Of a DNA stretch of 46,666 bases, positions 34,445 through 42,744 are shown piece by piece. Position numbers and translations under genes: made by a program. Position 1 is the first letter of the stretch. Each line of letters opens with the position of its first letter. The stretch lies in contig DATKLX010000091.1 of the NCBI GenBank assembly GCA_035542155.1, positions 1-46,666 on the forward strand. The letters run 5' to 3'. The notes under the pieces are model-generated. The model did no database searches and was not told where the DNA came from. It saw only the letters and a program-made list of their open reading frames with translations. The stretch comes from DATKLX01 sp035542155. Its GTDB lineage: Bacteria; Chloroflexota; Anaerolineae; Anaerolineales; Anaerolineaceae.

Positions 34445-35140
34445 ATGAGTAAACGTGATGAACTGCGCGAAAAACGACGCAAGGCAGAGAGAAGGAACCG
34501 GATCGTCTGGATTGTGGTGATCAGCATCGTTGTGGTGGCGGTCGTCGCTGCATTCGTGGTGCCCGCGGCGATAGACGCCCTTACCCCTGTCACTGATATC
34601 AAAACGATCACCCCAAAATCTCACCCACAGGCCAACGGCAACAGCATGGGGGATCCAAATGCGCCGGTGAAAGTAGAAGAGTTCTCTGATTTCCAGTGCC
34701 CATTCTGCAAAAAATATACCGATGAGATGGAACAGGGCATTTCCGATAAATATGTCAAGACCGGAAAGGTCTATTTCACTTATACATCCTGGCCGTTTAT
34801 CGGCACGGAGTCCGACCAGTCCGCGAAGGCAGCCCTCTGCGCCTCGGAGCAGGGCAAGTTCTGGGACATGCACGACATCATTTTCGCCAACCAGGGTCAG
34901 GAAAGGTCTGGGGCGCTCAGCGATAAACGCCTCAAGGCCATGGCCCAAAGCATCGGCCTGGATATGGGTAAATTCAATGCCTGTTTCAGCAGTGACAAAT
35001 ACGACAGCCAGATCGCTCAGGATAAGGTCAGAGGGGACCAGCTCGGCATCGTTTCAACGCCCTCCTTCATCGTCAATGGAAAGATGGCCGATTTGAACAC
35101 CTTGAGCCAGACAATCGACGGGGCCCTGGCGGCAAAATAA
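34445..35140 (+). CDS. membrane-anchored DsbA/BdbD-like thiol oxidoreductase
   Basis: This 231-residue protein has a charged N-terminus (MSKRDELREKRRKAERR), one membrane helix (about 20-42) and an extracytoplasmic thioredoxin-fold domain. The active site is CPFC (C85, C88), and the cis-proline is in STPSF near residue 207. A helical insertion between the two halves (about 125-190) is typical of DsbA. It probably introduces or isomerises disulfides outside the membrane. A GGAGAAG ribosome site precedes the ATG. A very strong bidirectional terminator lies right after the stop. No DsbB/VKOR partner is visible. Confidence 0.9.
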   Translation: MSKRDELREKRRKAERRNRIVWIVVISIVVVAVVAAFVVPAAIDALTPVTDIKTITPKSHPQANGNSMGDPNAPVKVEEFSDFQCPFCKKYTDEMEQGISDKYVKTGKVYFTYTSWPFIGTESDQSAKAALCASEQGKFWDMHDIIFANQGQERSGALSDKRLKAMAQSIGLDMGKFNACFSSDKYDSQIAQDKVRGDQLGIVSTPSFIVNGKMADLNTLSQTIDGALAAK

Positions 35141-35155
35141 ACCCTCTTAATAGAG

Positions 35156-35192
35156 AAAAATGGGCGTGTTCCAAAACGCGCCCATTTTTTTA
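35156..35192. terminator. bidirectional rho-independent terminator
   Basis: A long hairpin (AAAAATGGGCGTGTT at 35156-35170 pairing with AAACGCGCCCATTTTTT at 35174-35190, one G-U pair) has a T run on the plus strand and a matching A run that becomes a T run on the minus strand. It sits between the convergent DsbA-like and PduO genes and can end both transcripts. Confidence 0.9.
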
Positions 35193-35196
35193 TCAA

Positions 35197-35748
35197 TCAG
35201 CCGGTTCTGGCCAGGGTCGGGGGCGAAGCGCCGGCGGCCTGGATTTCGAACAGCTCCAGCAGAAAGAGCAGGGAAGAAAGCCGGTTTAGAAATGGGAGAA
35301 ACGCGGGGTTATTCACTTCGCCGCGGTGGACCAGCTCACTCATCCGACGCTCCGCACGGCGGACGGTCGTTCGAGCGACATCCAGCGCTGCACCGGCCGG
35401 TGTATCCCCCGGAACGATAAAATCCTCGGGAACCTGGACTTTCTCCCCCACCATTTCGATCTGCTTCTCTAACCAGGCCACCTGTTCCGGAAAGATGCCG
35501 CGGAAATGAGCCCCATTTTCAGGCAGCGCCGCGGTCTCAGCCATAATTTCGTACAGCTTGCGCTGGATGGCAACCAACAGCTCTTTGACTTCCAGCGTAT
35601 CTGCCTGGGCGCGGGCCAGTCCCAGCGCGGCGTTGGCTTCATCCAGGGAACCTACCGTTTCCAGGCGCAGGTGGTGCTTGGGCAGGCGCTCGGGTCCCAG
35701 GATACCGGTGTAACCGTCATCTCCCCTGCCTGTATAGTATTTGCTCAT
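35197..35748 (-). CDS. pduO: PduO-type ATP:cob(I)alamin adenosyltransferase
   Basis: This 183-residue enzyme transfers the adenosyl group from ATP to cob(I)alamin to make coenzyme B12. The family marks are YTGRGDDGYTGILG near the N-terminus, VGSLDEANAALGLA, FIVPGDTPAGAALDVARTTVRRAERRM with the conserved RRAER, and FLNRLSSLLFLL. The ATP-binding part differs slightly from the common TRTGDKG. ATG at 35748 follows AAAGGA. It is the last gene of a minus-strand group with the binding protein and secG, closed by the terminator at 35156-35192. No B12 synthesis or B12-dependent enzyme gene is in the window. Confidence 0.93.
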   Translation of the reverse strand: MSKYYTGRGDDGYTGILGPERLPKHHLRLETVGSLDEANAALGLARAQADTLEVKELLVAIQRKLYEIMAETAALPENGAHFRGIFPEQVAWLEKQIEMVGEKVQVPEDFIVPGDTPAGAALDVARTTVRRAERRMSELVHRGEVNNPAFLPFLNRLSSLLFLLELFEIQAAGASPPTLARTG

Positions 35749-35797
35749 CGGTCAGTCCTTTTCTAAAAGACCCGGCCACTTGGATTCGATCGAGCGT

Positions 35798-37498
35798 CTA
35801 TTTTGTCGGAGTGGCGGTCGGTTTCTCCGCCGGATTTCGTTTGGCGATCAGGAACCAGGTGTTCAAGGCATTCAACCGGTCGCTGGGCTCGATCAGGGGT
35901 CCCAACTGGACCCCCTGAACCTGCTTATCGACCGCATAAGTAAACACAGGGTAGAAGAGAGGCAGGGCGGGGAGCTCCTGGGCGAAAATCACCTGGAAAT
36001 TACGATACCCCTTCAACCGCTCGGCCTGATCCACGGTCGTACGCGCCCGTTCCAGGTATTCGCTGGCATTGCGGTTATTCCATTGAGTATAATTCTGGCC
36101 GTTCGCAGCCTGCGCCTGGTCCCAGAAGGGATAAGGGTCCGGGTCGGGCGAGTGAGATAGGTTCAGGCTGACCAGGGCTGCTTCATAATTATGCTGCTCA
36201 AGCCGCTCGCTGATCAACTGATCGTAGGGAAGGGCTTCCAGATCAACCTTTGCACCCAGGTCAGCCCAGTTTTTCTGGATCTGCTCCGCTATAGCTTTAT
36301 AGGCCGGCTCATCGGGATAGACCAGGTGGAAAGCCAGTTGCTTACCCTCTTTATCGGTTCGCACCGCGTCCCCTTCTGCCCGGAACGTATAACCCGCTTT
36401 TTTGATCAACTCCTTGGCAGTCTCAGGGTCGAAGCTCACCCTCTGGATGCCATCGAAATATGCCCACGTGCCCGGGAAGAGAGGACCATCGGCCTGGATT
36501 GCCTGGCCGTTTAGAATGTGGTCGATCAACCACTGGCGGTTCAGTCCCATCAAGAACGCGCGGCGGATATCGGCTGTTTTGAGGAACGGGACGCTGTCAT
36601 TTTTCAGGTTAAACAGGATCAGGGCAAGCTCGGGCTGCCGGGCGGTATACAGTGAAAGATTGGGCTCGACCATCGCCTTGGGCAGCAGGTCCGCGGTTAT
36701 TTGGCTGATTCCCATGATCTGCCCCTGCTGGTAGGCCTGGTAAACCGTCTTAGAATCCGGGTAATAGCGGAAGATGACCTGCGAGATATAGGGTTTTTTC
36801 CCGAAGTATTTATCGTACGCCGTCAGGGCCACCCCCTGGACCTGGTTGTTTTCGACGACCAGGTGGTCAAAGCGGTATGGTCCGGAGCCAACCGGCTGCA
36901 TATTAAACGGCGCGTTCACCACCTGATCGGCCGGGATGTTGCCCAACAGGTGCTTCGGAAGAACCCCGAACGACAGATAATCCAGGAATGGCGCGTATGG
37001 TTCAGGCAGCCGGAACTGTAATACGGTCTCGCTGAGCCGTTTGACGTCGACATCTTTCCAGAATTTCTGCAGATCAGCGGGTACGATTTGATCAGCGTTA
37101 CGCATCAGCTCGATGGTGAAAAGCACGTCATCCGTGGTCAGTGGTTTGCCATCATGCCAGGTCATCCCGGAGCGGATCGAAAAATTGTAAATCGTTCCGT
37201 CCTTGGAGATCCCCCACGAATCGGCGAGATCTGGCTGTGGAACGCCGCGCGAGTCGAAGCGTATCAGACCACTGAAGAGCAGGTGGTCCACATCTCGATC
37301 TGGAGGGTTGAAGATATCCAACAGAGGGTTGAAGCGTTGATAAGATCCGATCAGGCCTTCGGTATATATACCCCCCACGGAAGGCTGCGGGACAGATGGC
37401 AGTGCACTGCTCTTGGTTTGCTGCTGGGTGACCAGAAGCACCCCAACGACCAGTCCGGTCAGTAAGATAATGATCAATTGCCAGCGTAGTTTCTTCAT
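35798..37498 (-). CDS. ABC transporter substrate-binding protein, family 5 (oligopeptide type)
   Basis: This 566-residue extracytoplasmic receptor is of the DppA/OppA type. Family marks are LADSWGISKDGTIYNFSIRSGMTWHDGKPLTTDDVLFTIE and AFLMGLNRQWLIDHILNGQAIQADGPLFPG. The N-terminal hydrophobic segment (about 6-25) lacks a lipobox cysteine, so it looks like an uncleaved anchor or signal peptide rather than a lipoprotein. No permease or ATPase genes adjoin it, so the transporter must be completed elsewhere. ATG at 37498 has no clear ribosome site. It is transcribed after secG. Confidence 0.9.
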   Translation of the reverse strand: MKKLRWQLIIILLTGLVVGVLLVTQQQTKSSALPSVPQPSVGGIYTEGLIGSYQRFNPLLDIFNPPDRDVDHLLFSGLIRFDSRGVPQPDLADSWGISKDGTIYNFSIRSGMTWHDGKPLTTDDVLFTIELMRNADQIVPADLQKFWKDVDVKRLSETVLQFRLPEPYAPFLDYLSFGVLPKHLLGNIPADQVVNAPFNMQPVGSGPYRFDHLVVENNQVQGVALTAYDKYFGKKPYISQVIFRYYPDSKTVYQAYQQGQIMGISQITADLLPKAMVEPNLSLYTARQPELALILFNLKNDSVPFLKTADIRRAFLMGLNRQWLIDHILNGQAIQADGPLFPGTWAYFDGIQRVSFDPETAKELIKKAGYTFRAEGDAVRTDKEGKQLAFHLVYPDEPAYKAIAEQIQKNWADLGAKVDLEALPYDQLISERLEQHNYEAALVSLNLSHSPDPDPYPFWDQAQAANGQNYTQWNNRNASEYLERARTTVDQAERLKGYRNFQVIFAQELPALPLFYPVFTYAVDKQVQGVQLGPLIEPSDRLNALNTWFLIAKRNPAEKPTATPTK

Positions 37499-37535
37499 GG
37501 GAATTCAGCGCAAGTTTAGCCGGGAAACATCACAA

Positions 37536-37566
37536 GGGGCGTATCCCCTCAGGTGTGACACGCCCC
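37536..37566 (-). terminator. hairpin between secG and the binding-protein gene
   Basis: GGGGCGT (37536-37542) and ACGCCCC (37560-37566) form a seven-base-pair GC-rich stem around 17 bases. On the minus strand it follows secG but has only TTGTGATG downstream. It may partly stop secG transcripts or protect the downstream message. Confidence 0.4.
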
Positions 37567-37615
37567 AGTGACAGCAGGTTTTGAATGGATTGGTGTGATT
37601 CCAGTGGTGATTTCT

Positions 37616-37840
37616 TTATTTGCTCACAATTACTGCTGCGATTGCGAGGACGAAAAAGAGCACACTCAAGCCAATGGTGACGTAGAAGAGGGTTTTTTCA
37701 ATCCCCCGCCGCTGAGTATAGATGCCGCCCGAATCCCCACCGGTCAGCCCACCCAGCCCAACACCCTTGCTTTGCAGGATAATACTGATGATGAGAGAGA
37801 TTGAAGTTATAATCAACGCGATGTCGAGGTAATTTGCCAC
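37616..37840 (-). CDS. secG: preprotein translocase subunit SecG
   Basis: This 74-residue membrane protein stabilises the SecYE channel. Two membrane helices (about 5-24 and 53-72) flank the conserved cytoplasmic loop with QSKGVGLGGLTGGDSGGIY and the RRGIEK segment. GTG at 37840 is chosen because a full AGGAGG ribosome site lies six bases upstream (37847-37852) and a TTGACG-18-TATAAT promoter lies just beyond. The same frame is open further upstream, but that extension would enter the divergent PHP gene and has no SecG character. Confidence 0.93.
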   Translation of the reverse strand: MANYLDIALIITSISLIISIILQSKGVGLGGLTGGDSGGIYTQRRGIEKTLFYVTIGLSVLFFVLAIAAVIVSK

Positions 37841-37870
37841 AAGTAGCCTCCTGATTTGTAAAGCAACCGG

Positions 37871-37900
37871 ATTATACCTTTCAATTGTCTGAATCGTCAA
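37871..37900 (-). promoter_or_regulatory. sigma70-type promoter of secG
   Basis: On the minus strand TTGACG (37895-37900) and TATAAT (37871-37876) are 18 bases apart, 11 of 12 consensus bases. Transcription should start near 37864, giving a leader of about 24 bases that contains the AGGAGG site. Confidence 0.75.
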
Positions 37901-37913
37901 CCACAAATCTGAA

Positions 37914-38975
37914 ATGCAGGAACTGGTCGTCAACCTACACATGCACACCTGGTACTCAGACGGGCACGCCACCCACGCGGAGCTGGCGGAGAAAGCCATC
38001 CAGACCGGGCTGGATGCGATTATTGTCACAGACCATAACGTCTGGGTCAATGGGATCGAGGGATATGTTCAGAAGGGGAAACGGCGCGTCCTGGTTCTGA
38101 TCGGTGAGGAGATTCACGACCCGGCCCGGCAGCCGCAGAAAAGCCACCTGCTCGTTTTTGGCGCGAACCGCGAGATGTGCACTTTTTCCCCCAATATTCA
38201 GAACCTGGTCGACCAGGTGCGCCACGCTGGCGGACTATCTTTCATTGCTCACCCCGATGACCCGGCTTTGACCGCTTTTGGTGAGACGGATATCACCTGG
38301 GAGGACTGGCAGGTCCAGGGTTATACCGGAATTGAGCTCTGGAACAGTTATAGCGAAACAAAAACGGTCATCCACAATTTTTTGGACGGCCTCTTCTACG
38401 CCTTTTTTCCCCGTTATATTGCGCGAGGGCCCATTCCGGCCACGATCCTGACCTGGGATCATCTCCTCGCTTCTGGGAAAAAGGTCGTTGCGATTGGCGG
38501 TTCGGACGCTCACGCCTTACGCAAATCAGCAGGCCCGCTCCACCGCACGATATTTCCCTACGAATTTCATTTCCGCGGCGTCAACACTCATCTCTGGATC
38601 CCCGATGAATTGACCGGCGATGCTTCCATCGACCGCCAGGCGATCCTGGATGCCCTGCGTCTCGGGCACGCCTTCATCGGCCACGACCTGCACGAATCGG
38701 CCCGGGACTTTCGCTTCACCGCCCAGGGAAAAGATCAGACTGCCTGGATGGGTGATGAGATCCTGGCCAGGGGAGGGGTTACCATGCAGGTCCACCTCCC
38801 CCATCCCGCCGAATGCCTTCTCTTGAAGGATGGGAAAGTGATCAAGACCAGCCGCGCGCGCGAAAACATCACCCATATCACCACCGAGCCCGGCGTCTAT
38901 CGCATCGAAGTTTACCAGCAGGCGCTTGGCCGGAGGAGAGGTTGGATCTACAGCAATCCCATTTATGTACGGTGA
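37914..38975 (+). CDS. PHP-domain metal-dependent phosphoesterase
   Basis: This 353-residue protein has the four PHP metal-binding motifs. They are LHMHTWYSDG near residue 8, VTDHNVW near 39, FIAHPDDP near 112, and GGSDAHAL near 197. Such enzymes hydrolyse phosphate esters; the exact substrate is unknown. The last 80 residues (GGVTMQVHLPHPAECLLLKDGKVI) form a beta-rich domain seen in similar stand-alone PHP proteins. The gene is divergent from secG, and its start lies only 14 bases from that gene's -35 box, so the two promoters overlap or lie very close. No clear ribosome site precedes the ATG. Confidence 0.88.
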   Translation: MQELVVNLHMHTWYSDGHATHAELAEKAIQTGLDAIIVTDHNVWVNGIEGYVQKGKRRVLVLIGEEIHDPARQPQKSHLLVFGANREMCTFSPNIQNLVDQVRHAGGLSFIAHPDDPALTAFGETDITWEDWQVQGYTGIELWNSYSETKTVIHNFLDGLFYAFFPRYIARGPIPATILTWDHLLASGKKVVAIGGSDAHALRKSAGPLHRTIFPYEFHFRGVNTHLWIPDELTGDASIDRQAILDALRLGHAFIGHDLHESARDFRFTAQGKDQTAWMGDEILARGGVTMQVHLPHPAECLLLKDGKVIKTSRARENITHITTEPGVYRIEVYQQALGRRRGWIYSNPIYVR

Positions 38976-38988
38976 AAGAAACAATGCA

Positions 38989-39462
38989 CTAACCTTCCCC
39001 AGTTAGATTCGCGATGCGAGCGTTCGTAAGCTGGACAAGATCCTGAACAGGGAGGCGGATATTCAGACCACGCTGGCCTCCAGAGACATGGATCTCGGGG
39101 TAAGTCTGGGCTGATTGATCGAGAAAAACCTGGAAACCTTTGTTGATCAAGGCCAGAGGCGAAATCCCCCCTGCCTTCAGGCCCGTCAGCCGTTCAGCCT
39201 CCTTTTCGGTGGCCAGGCTGACTTTTTTCTCCCCCGCCGTTCGGGCCACGGCTTTCAGATCCACTTCCTGGTTTCCTGGGACCAGTGCCAAAACAGGTTT
39301 CCCTGGCCTTTCGCGGGTGACGACGATCGTTTTGAAGACGATCTCCACCGGCACGTTGAGAATGCGCGCCGTCTCCTCCGCGCCCAACTTTTCGGCTGGG
39401 GTCTCAAAGGCAGTAAAGGCTACTTTTTTCGCATGCAGCATGCGGGTGATGTTGTTTTCCAT
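38989..39462 (-). CDS. ybaK: YbaK/EbsC-type Cys-tRNA(Pro) deacylase
   Basis: This 157-residue editing enzyme removes cysteine mischarged on tRNA(Pro). The catalytic lysine is in VFKTIVV (K44), followed by LALVPGNQEVDLKAVA and the glycine loop LKAGGISPLAL. The length is typical. It lies 28 bases after rtcB on the same strand, so it is the last gene of the archease-rtcB group. The start has no strong ribosome site, but the N-terminal pattern (TRMLHAKKVAFTAFE) fits the family. Confidence 0.92.
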   Translation of the reverse strand: MENNITRMLHAKKVAFTAFETPAEKLGAEETARILNVPVEIVFKTIVVTRERPGKPVLALVPGNQEVDLKAVARTAGEKKVSLATEKEAERLTGLKAGGISPLALINKGFQVFLDQSAQTYPEIHVSGGQRGLNIRLPVQDLVQLTNARIANLTGEG

Positions 39463-39490
39463 TGTTCTCCACTGCCTTTCACTTATTTTT

Positions 39491-40939
39491 CTATCCTTTG
39501 ATCACCGCCACCGGCCGCAACCTCGCCACTTTCTTCGCGATCCCCGCACCAACCACCGTCTCCACCACCAGGTCGACATTCTTATAGGCTTTGGGCGCCT
39601 CTTCGGCCAGCGCGGGCAGTGAGCCGGCGCGAACCCGAATCCCTTCCTCTTCCAGCTCCTTACGCAGTTCTTCGCCGCGCACCTGCTTTTTGGCCTGCGT
39701 CCGGCTGAGCACCCGGCCCGCGCCGTGACAGGAGGAGCCCCACGAACGCTCCATGGAGGCCTCCGTACCAACCAGAACCCACGAAGCCGTCCCCATACTT
39801 CCCGGCACCAGCACAGGCTGACCGGTCTGCTGGTACTCGCCCGGCAACCCGGGCGTCCCCGGGCCAAAGGCCCTCGTTGCCCCTTTCCGGTGCACGCAAA
39901 CCTTGACCTCGCGGCATTCGATCGTGTGGGTCTCGATCTTGCCCATATTGTGGGCGATGTCATACACCTGGCGCAGGTGGAAATTGCGCACCTTGCCTGC
40001 GAAGATCTGCTCGAAGGCCTGGCGCGCCGAGGTTGCCAGCAGTTGGCGGTTGGTAAAAGCGAAATTGGCCGCGGCGCGCATCGCCGCCAGGTAATCTTTT
40101 CCCTCCTGCGAGTCCATGGGTGCACAGACCAGTTCGCGGTCGGGCAGGTGAATACCGTAGCGTTTTGGCGCAGATTGAAAATCCTGGACGTAATCCGTGC
40201 AGATCTGGTGGCCAAAACCGCGCGACCCGCAGTGGATCTGGACCGTCAGGCAGCCCTCCCGCAGTCCCATCGCCTGCGCCGCGGAAGCTGAGAAGATTTG
40301 ATCGACTACGTCTACCTCGATGAAGTGATTGCCGGCTCCCAGGCTCCCCAACTGGCTTTGACCGCGCTCCTTGGCCCGTTTGCTCACCTTATCCGGGTCT
40401 GCGCCGTTCAGGCAACCGCCTTCTTCCGTGCGGTGCAGGTCCTCCTCCAGGGCCAATCCTTTTTTCAACGCCCAGCGCGAACCGAGCCGGCAGACCTGGT
40501 CCAGTTCGGAGGTTGTCAGGCGCACTGTGCCTTTGGTCCCCACCCCGGTCGGGCAAAGCTGGTTGAGCGCGGTCGCCAGAGAATCGATCTGTCTCTCAAC
40601 CATGTCATATTCAATGTTGGATGCTAACAATCGAATCCCACAATTGATGTCATATCCGATCGCCCCTGGCGAGATCACGCCATCCGGATAGCTGGTCGCG
40701 GCTACGCCGCCGATGGGGAAACCGTAGCCCTGGTGCATGTCTGGCATTACCACCACCGGCCCCGCTAGCCCGGGCAGCGTCGCTGCGTTGACCGCCTGCT
40801 CGATCGACTGGTCGTCGAGGGCCTCTTCAAGAAGTTTTCGCGTGGCAAAAATCCGCACCGGAACCCGCATATCCCAGCGGTAGGTCTGGGGAATCTCCCA
40901 TTCGAAGTCAGAGACTTTGCGGAAGGTTTTCAGGTCCAT
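39491..40939 (-). CDS. rtcB: tRNA-splicing/RNA repair ligase RtcB
   Basis: This 482-residue enzyme joins 2',3'-cyclic phosphate and 5'-hydroxyl RNA ends with GTP and manganese. All hallmark motifs are seen: MPDMHQGYGFPIGG, GYDINCGIRL, LGAGNHFIEV, HCGSRGFGHQ, KGATRAFGPG, VPGSMGTASWVL, and SCHGAGRVLSR containing the guanylylated histidine. The length is that of full RtcB. It lies 19 bases downstream of the archease gene, its known activator. The substrate RNA in this organism is unknown. Confidence 0.97.
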   Translation of the reverse strand: MDLKTFRKVSDFEWEIPQTYRWDMRVPVRIFATRKLLEEALDDQSIEQAVNAATLPGLAGPVVVMPDMHQGYGFPIGGVAATSYPDGVISPGAIGYDINCGIRLLASNIEYDMVERQIDSLATALNQLCPTGVGTKGTVRLTTSELDQVCRLGSRWALKKGLALEEDLHRTEEGGCLNGADPDKVSKRAKERGQSQLGSLGAGNHFIEVDVVDQIFSASAAQAMGLREGCLTVQIHCGSRGFGHQICTDYVQDFQSAPKRYGIHLPDRELVCAPMDSQEGKDYLAAMRAAANFAFTNRQLLATSARQAFEQIFAGKVRNFHLRQVYDIAHNMGKIETHTIECREVKVCVHRKGATRAFGPGTPGLPGEYQQTGQPVLVPGSMGTASWVLVGTEASMERSWGSSCHGAGRVLSRTQAKKQVRGEELRKELEEEGIRVRAGSLPALAEEAPKAYKNVDLVVETVVGAGIAKKVARLRPVAVIKG

Positions 40940-40958
40940 TTCCGTTTAGCGGCTCCCT

Positions 40959-41369
40959 CTATACATCGAATACGATGGTCGTCTCCAGATGGTCATCCAC
41001 CTGGTGAACTGCCAGGTTATGATAGGTGACGGCCTTGATCTCTTTGGCCTGAGCAGCGATCGGGGCTACCTCCAGATTCGCGATCAAGAGCCCGGCATGG
41101 ATGGTTACCTGGATCCGGTCGAACCCCAGACCTTCACTCTCATCCAGGTAAAGCAGCTCTGAAAGAAACCCGACGAGGCTGCCCTCCGCGTCGCTCCAGG
41201 GGATCTGAATCCTCCTTTTTGAGCGCGGGCCTGGCCTGAGGCGCAGATCCATCAGCTCGGCCATCCCACGCGCGGCTTCCTCGAACAGGGAGGGCAGGTC
41301 GTACGCCCAGACATCCAGGGACCAATCCGCGGTATGCGGACGCTCGCGGTGACCGGAAAGGGTGCTCAT
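40959..41369 (-). CDS. archease, activator of RtcB
   Basis: This 136-residue protein promotes guanylylation and turnover of RtcB. The N-terminal pattern HRERPHTADWSLDVWAYDLPSLFEEAARGMAEL carries the family's HTADW and FEEAA motifs. The C-terminal part is KAVTYHNLAVHQVDDHLETTIVFDV. ATG at 41369 gives the usual length; the same frame is open upstream into the FHA gene, but that extension has no family character. The nearest promoter box (TATAAT at 41380-41385 on the minus strand) is so close to the ATG that the transcript would be almost leaderless. Confidence 0.92.
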   Translation of the reverse strand: MSTLSGHRERPHTADWSLDVWAYDLPSLFEEAARGMAELMDLRLRPGPRSKRRIQIPWSDAEGSLVGFLSELLYLDESEGLGFDRIQVTIHAGLLIANLEVAPIAAQAKEIKAVTYHNLAVHQVDDHLETTIVFDV

Positions 41370-41375
41370 CGTTGG

Positions 41376-41385
41376 TATAATTATA
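41376..41385. promoter_or_regulatory. palindromic -10 box shared by divergent archease and FHA genes
   Basis: The perfect palindrome TATAATTATA gives a TATAAT on the plus strand (41376-41381) for the FHA gene at 41405 and one on the minus strand (41380-41385) for archease at 41369. No good -35 element is seen on either side. The two promoters cannot be occupied at once. Confidence 0.5.
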
Positions 41386-41404
41386 GTGTGGTAAGGGAAC
41401 CAAG

Positions 41405-42223
41405 ATGAAATCCCAAATGGATCTGATCGAAAGCCGCTTGCGGGCATTTATCGAAGGAAGCCTGGTCTCCGTGCTCCCCTGGGCAAACTCAACCACTCAC
41501 CTGGCGCAGCAGCTTGTCCAGGCAATGCGAGACAATCTCACTCGGAGTGGAGGTGGAGCGACCGTCGCTCCCAACCAGTATACGATCCTGGTTCACCCTT
41601 CACGGCTATCCTACTGGCAAACCAACCCACGAGTCCTGGATGAACTAGCCGATACTCTGAACCAGGCCGCGAATGAGGCCGGGGTTCGCTTTCCTTCGAT
41701 TCCTTTCATCCGCCTCGCTACGGATCCCAACCTGTCCGTAGCGGATGTGAGTATCCGGGCTGCTATGGATAAGGACCCGGTCGCTGACACGGCTGTTTTC
41801 GAAACAGAGAACCAGACTGATGCTGGCCCGGAGATCCCTCTGAACGCCTTCTTGATTGTCAACGGTGTACGCATGGTCCCCCTCAATCTGCCGGTGATTA
41901 ACATCGGCCGGCGGCGGGATAACCAGTTGGTAATCGACGACCCGCGCGTCTCGCGAGTTCACGCCCAGTTGCGCGCGGTGCGGGGAAGATATTCCCTCTT
42001 CGACCTCAACTCCAGCGGTGGGACCTACGTCAACGGCCAGCGCATCACCCGGATGGTGTTGAAACCGGGGGACGTGATCTCATTGGCCGGCGTGCCGGTC
42101 ATCTACGGACAGGACGTTCCATCCGCCCAGGAAAGCGCGGACAGCGAATCCGATTCTCTGGCTTCGGGATCGACCAGCCGCATCCCTTCCCAATCCGAAA
42201 GTGAGCCCAGGAAAGATCAATGA
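41405..42223 (+). CDS. FhaA-like protein, DUF3662 plus FHA domain
   Basis: This 272-residue cytoplasmic protein has an N-terminal DUF3662 domain (about 5-120, ESRLRAFIEGSLVSVLPWANSTTHLAQQLVQAM) and a C-terminal FHA domain (about 155-235). FHA hallmarks are INIGRRRDNQLVI, SRVHAQL, and LNSSGGTYVNGQ, so it should bind phosphothreonine. A serine-rich tail ends it. FhaA in mycobacteria has this same pair of domains and acts in peptidoglycan regulation under PknB. No serine/threonine kinase is in this window. The stop overlaps the next FHA gene (ATGA). Confidence 0.92.
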   Translation: MKSQMDLIESRLRAFIEGSLVSVLPWANSTTHLAQQLVQAMRDNLTRSGGGATVAPNQYTILVHPSRLSYWQTNPRVLDELADTLNQAANEAGVRFPSIPFIRLATDPNLSVADVSIRAAMDKDPVADTAVFETENQTDAGPEIPLNAFLIVNGVRMVPLNLPVINIGRRRDNQLVIDDPRVSRVHAQLRAVRGRYSLFDLNSSGGTYVNGQRITRMVLKPGDVISLAGVPVIYGQDVPSAQESADSESDSLASGSTSRIPSQSESEPRKDQ

Positions 42224-42672
42224 GCGCGGAAATCGTCCTCGGCCTTCGCATCCTCGCCGCGGCAGCCTTATACGCTTTCCTCGGCTGGGGGTTATCCACG
42301 CTCTGGCGCGATCTCCGCAGCCAGGCGGCGCAGTCCAGCGAGCGGAAAATCCCTGCCATCCGCCTGGCCCTGGACCACAGCGACCTGGACCAGATCCGCC
42401 AGTTCACCGCCAAAGAGATAACCCTAGGCCGCGATCCGACCTCCGATTTCGTGATCAAAAATGATACGGTCTCCGCCCGCCACGCGCGCCTGAGCTACCA
42501 CCACAGGCAATGGTGGCTCGAAGATCTCAATTCGACGAATGGGACTTTTTTGAATGAAGAACCGCTGTACACGGCAACCGTGATTGTCTCGGGAGATGAG
42601 ATCCGCTGCGGACAGGTCGATATTCTGGTCAGCATCGACGATAAGAACAGCCAGGAATTTCCGGTCAGATAA
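42220..42672 (+). CDS. FhaB-like membrane-anchored FHA protein
   Basis: This 150-residue protein has one N-terminal membrane helix (about 5-24) and a cytoplasmic FHA domain (about 58-140). The hallmarks are ITLGRDPTSDFVI, SARHARL, and LNSTNGTFLNE, an intact phosphothreonine-binding site. It corresponds to FhaB/FipA, which in mycobacteria binds FtsZ and FtsQ at the division site. The start overlaps the FhaA-like gene. The RodA-PBP fusion follows after the mtnP gene. Confidence 0.92.
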   Translation: MSAEIVLGLRILAAAALYAFLGWGLSTLWRDLRSQAAQSSERKIPAIRLALDHSDLDQIRQFTAKEITLGRDPTSDFVIKNDTVSARHARLSYHHRQWWLEDLNSTNGTFLNEEPLYTATVIVSGDEIRCGQVDILVSIDDKNSQEFPVR

Positions 42673-42744
42673 TCTTTACCTGGAAACTCGTTCATCCAAT
42701 CAATTTCGTTCAATCTCGAACCAGCAGAGAGGAGGGGCAACAGC

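Noticed and set aside
37841..38050. Upstream extension of the secG frame
   Set aside because: The AGGAGG site and promoter point to GTG 37840, and the extension would run through the start of the divergent PHP gene without SecG character.
41370..41447. Upstream extension of the archease frame
   Set aside because: It overlaps the FHA gene start and its promoter and has no archease character; ATG 41369 gives the usual length.
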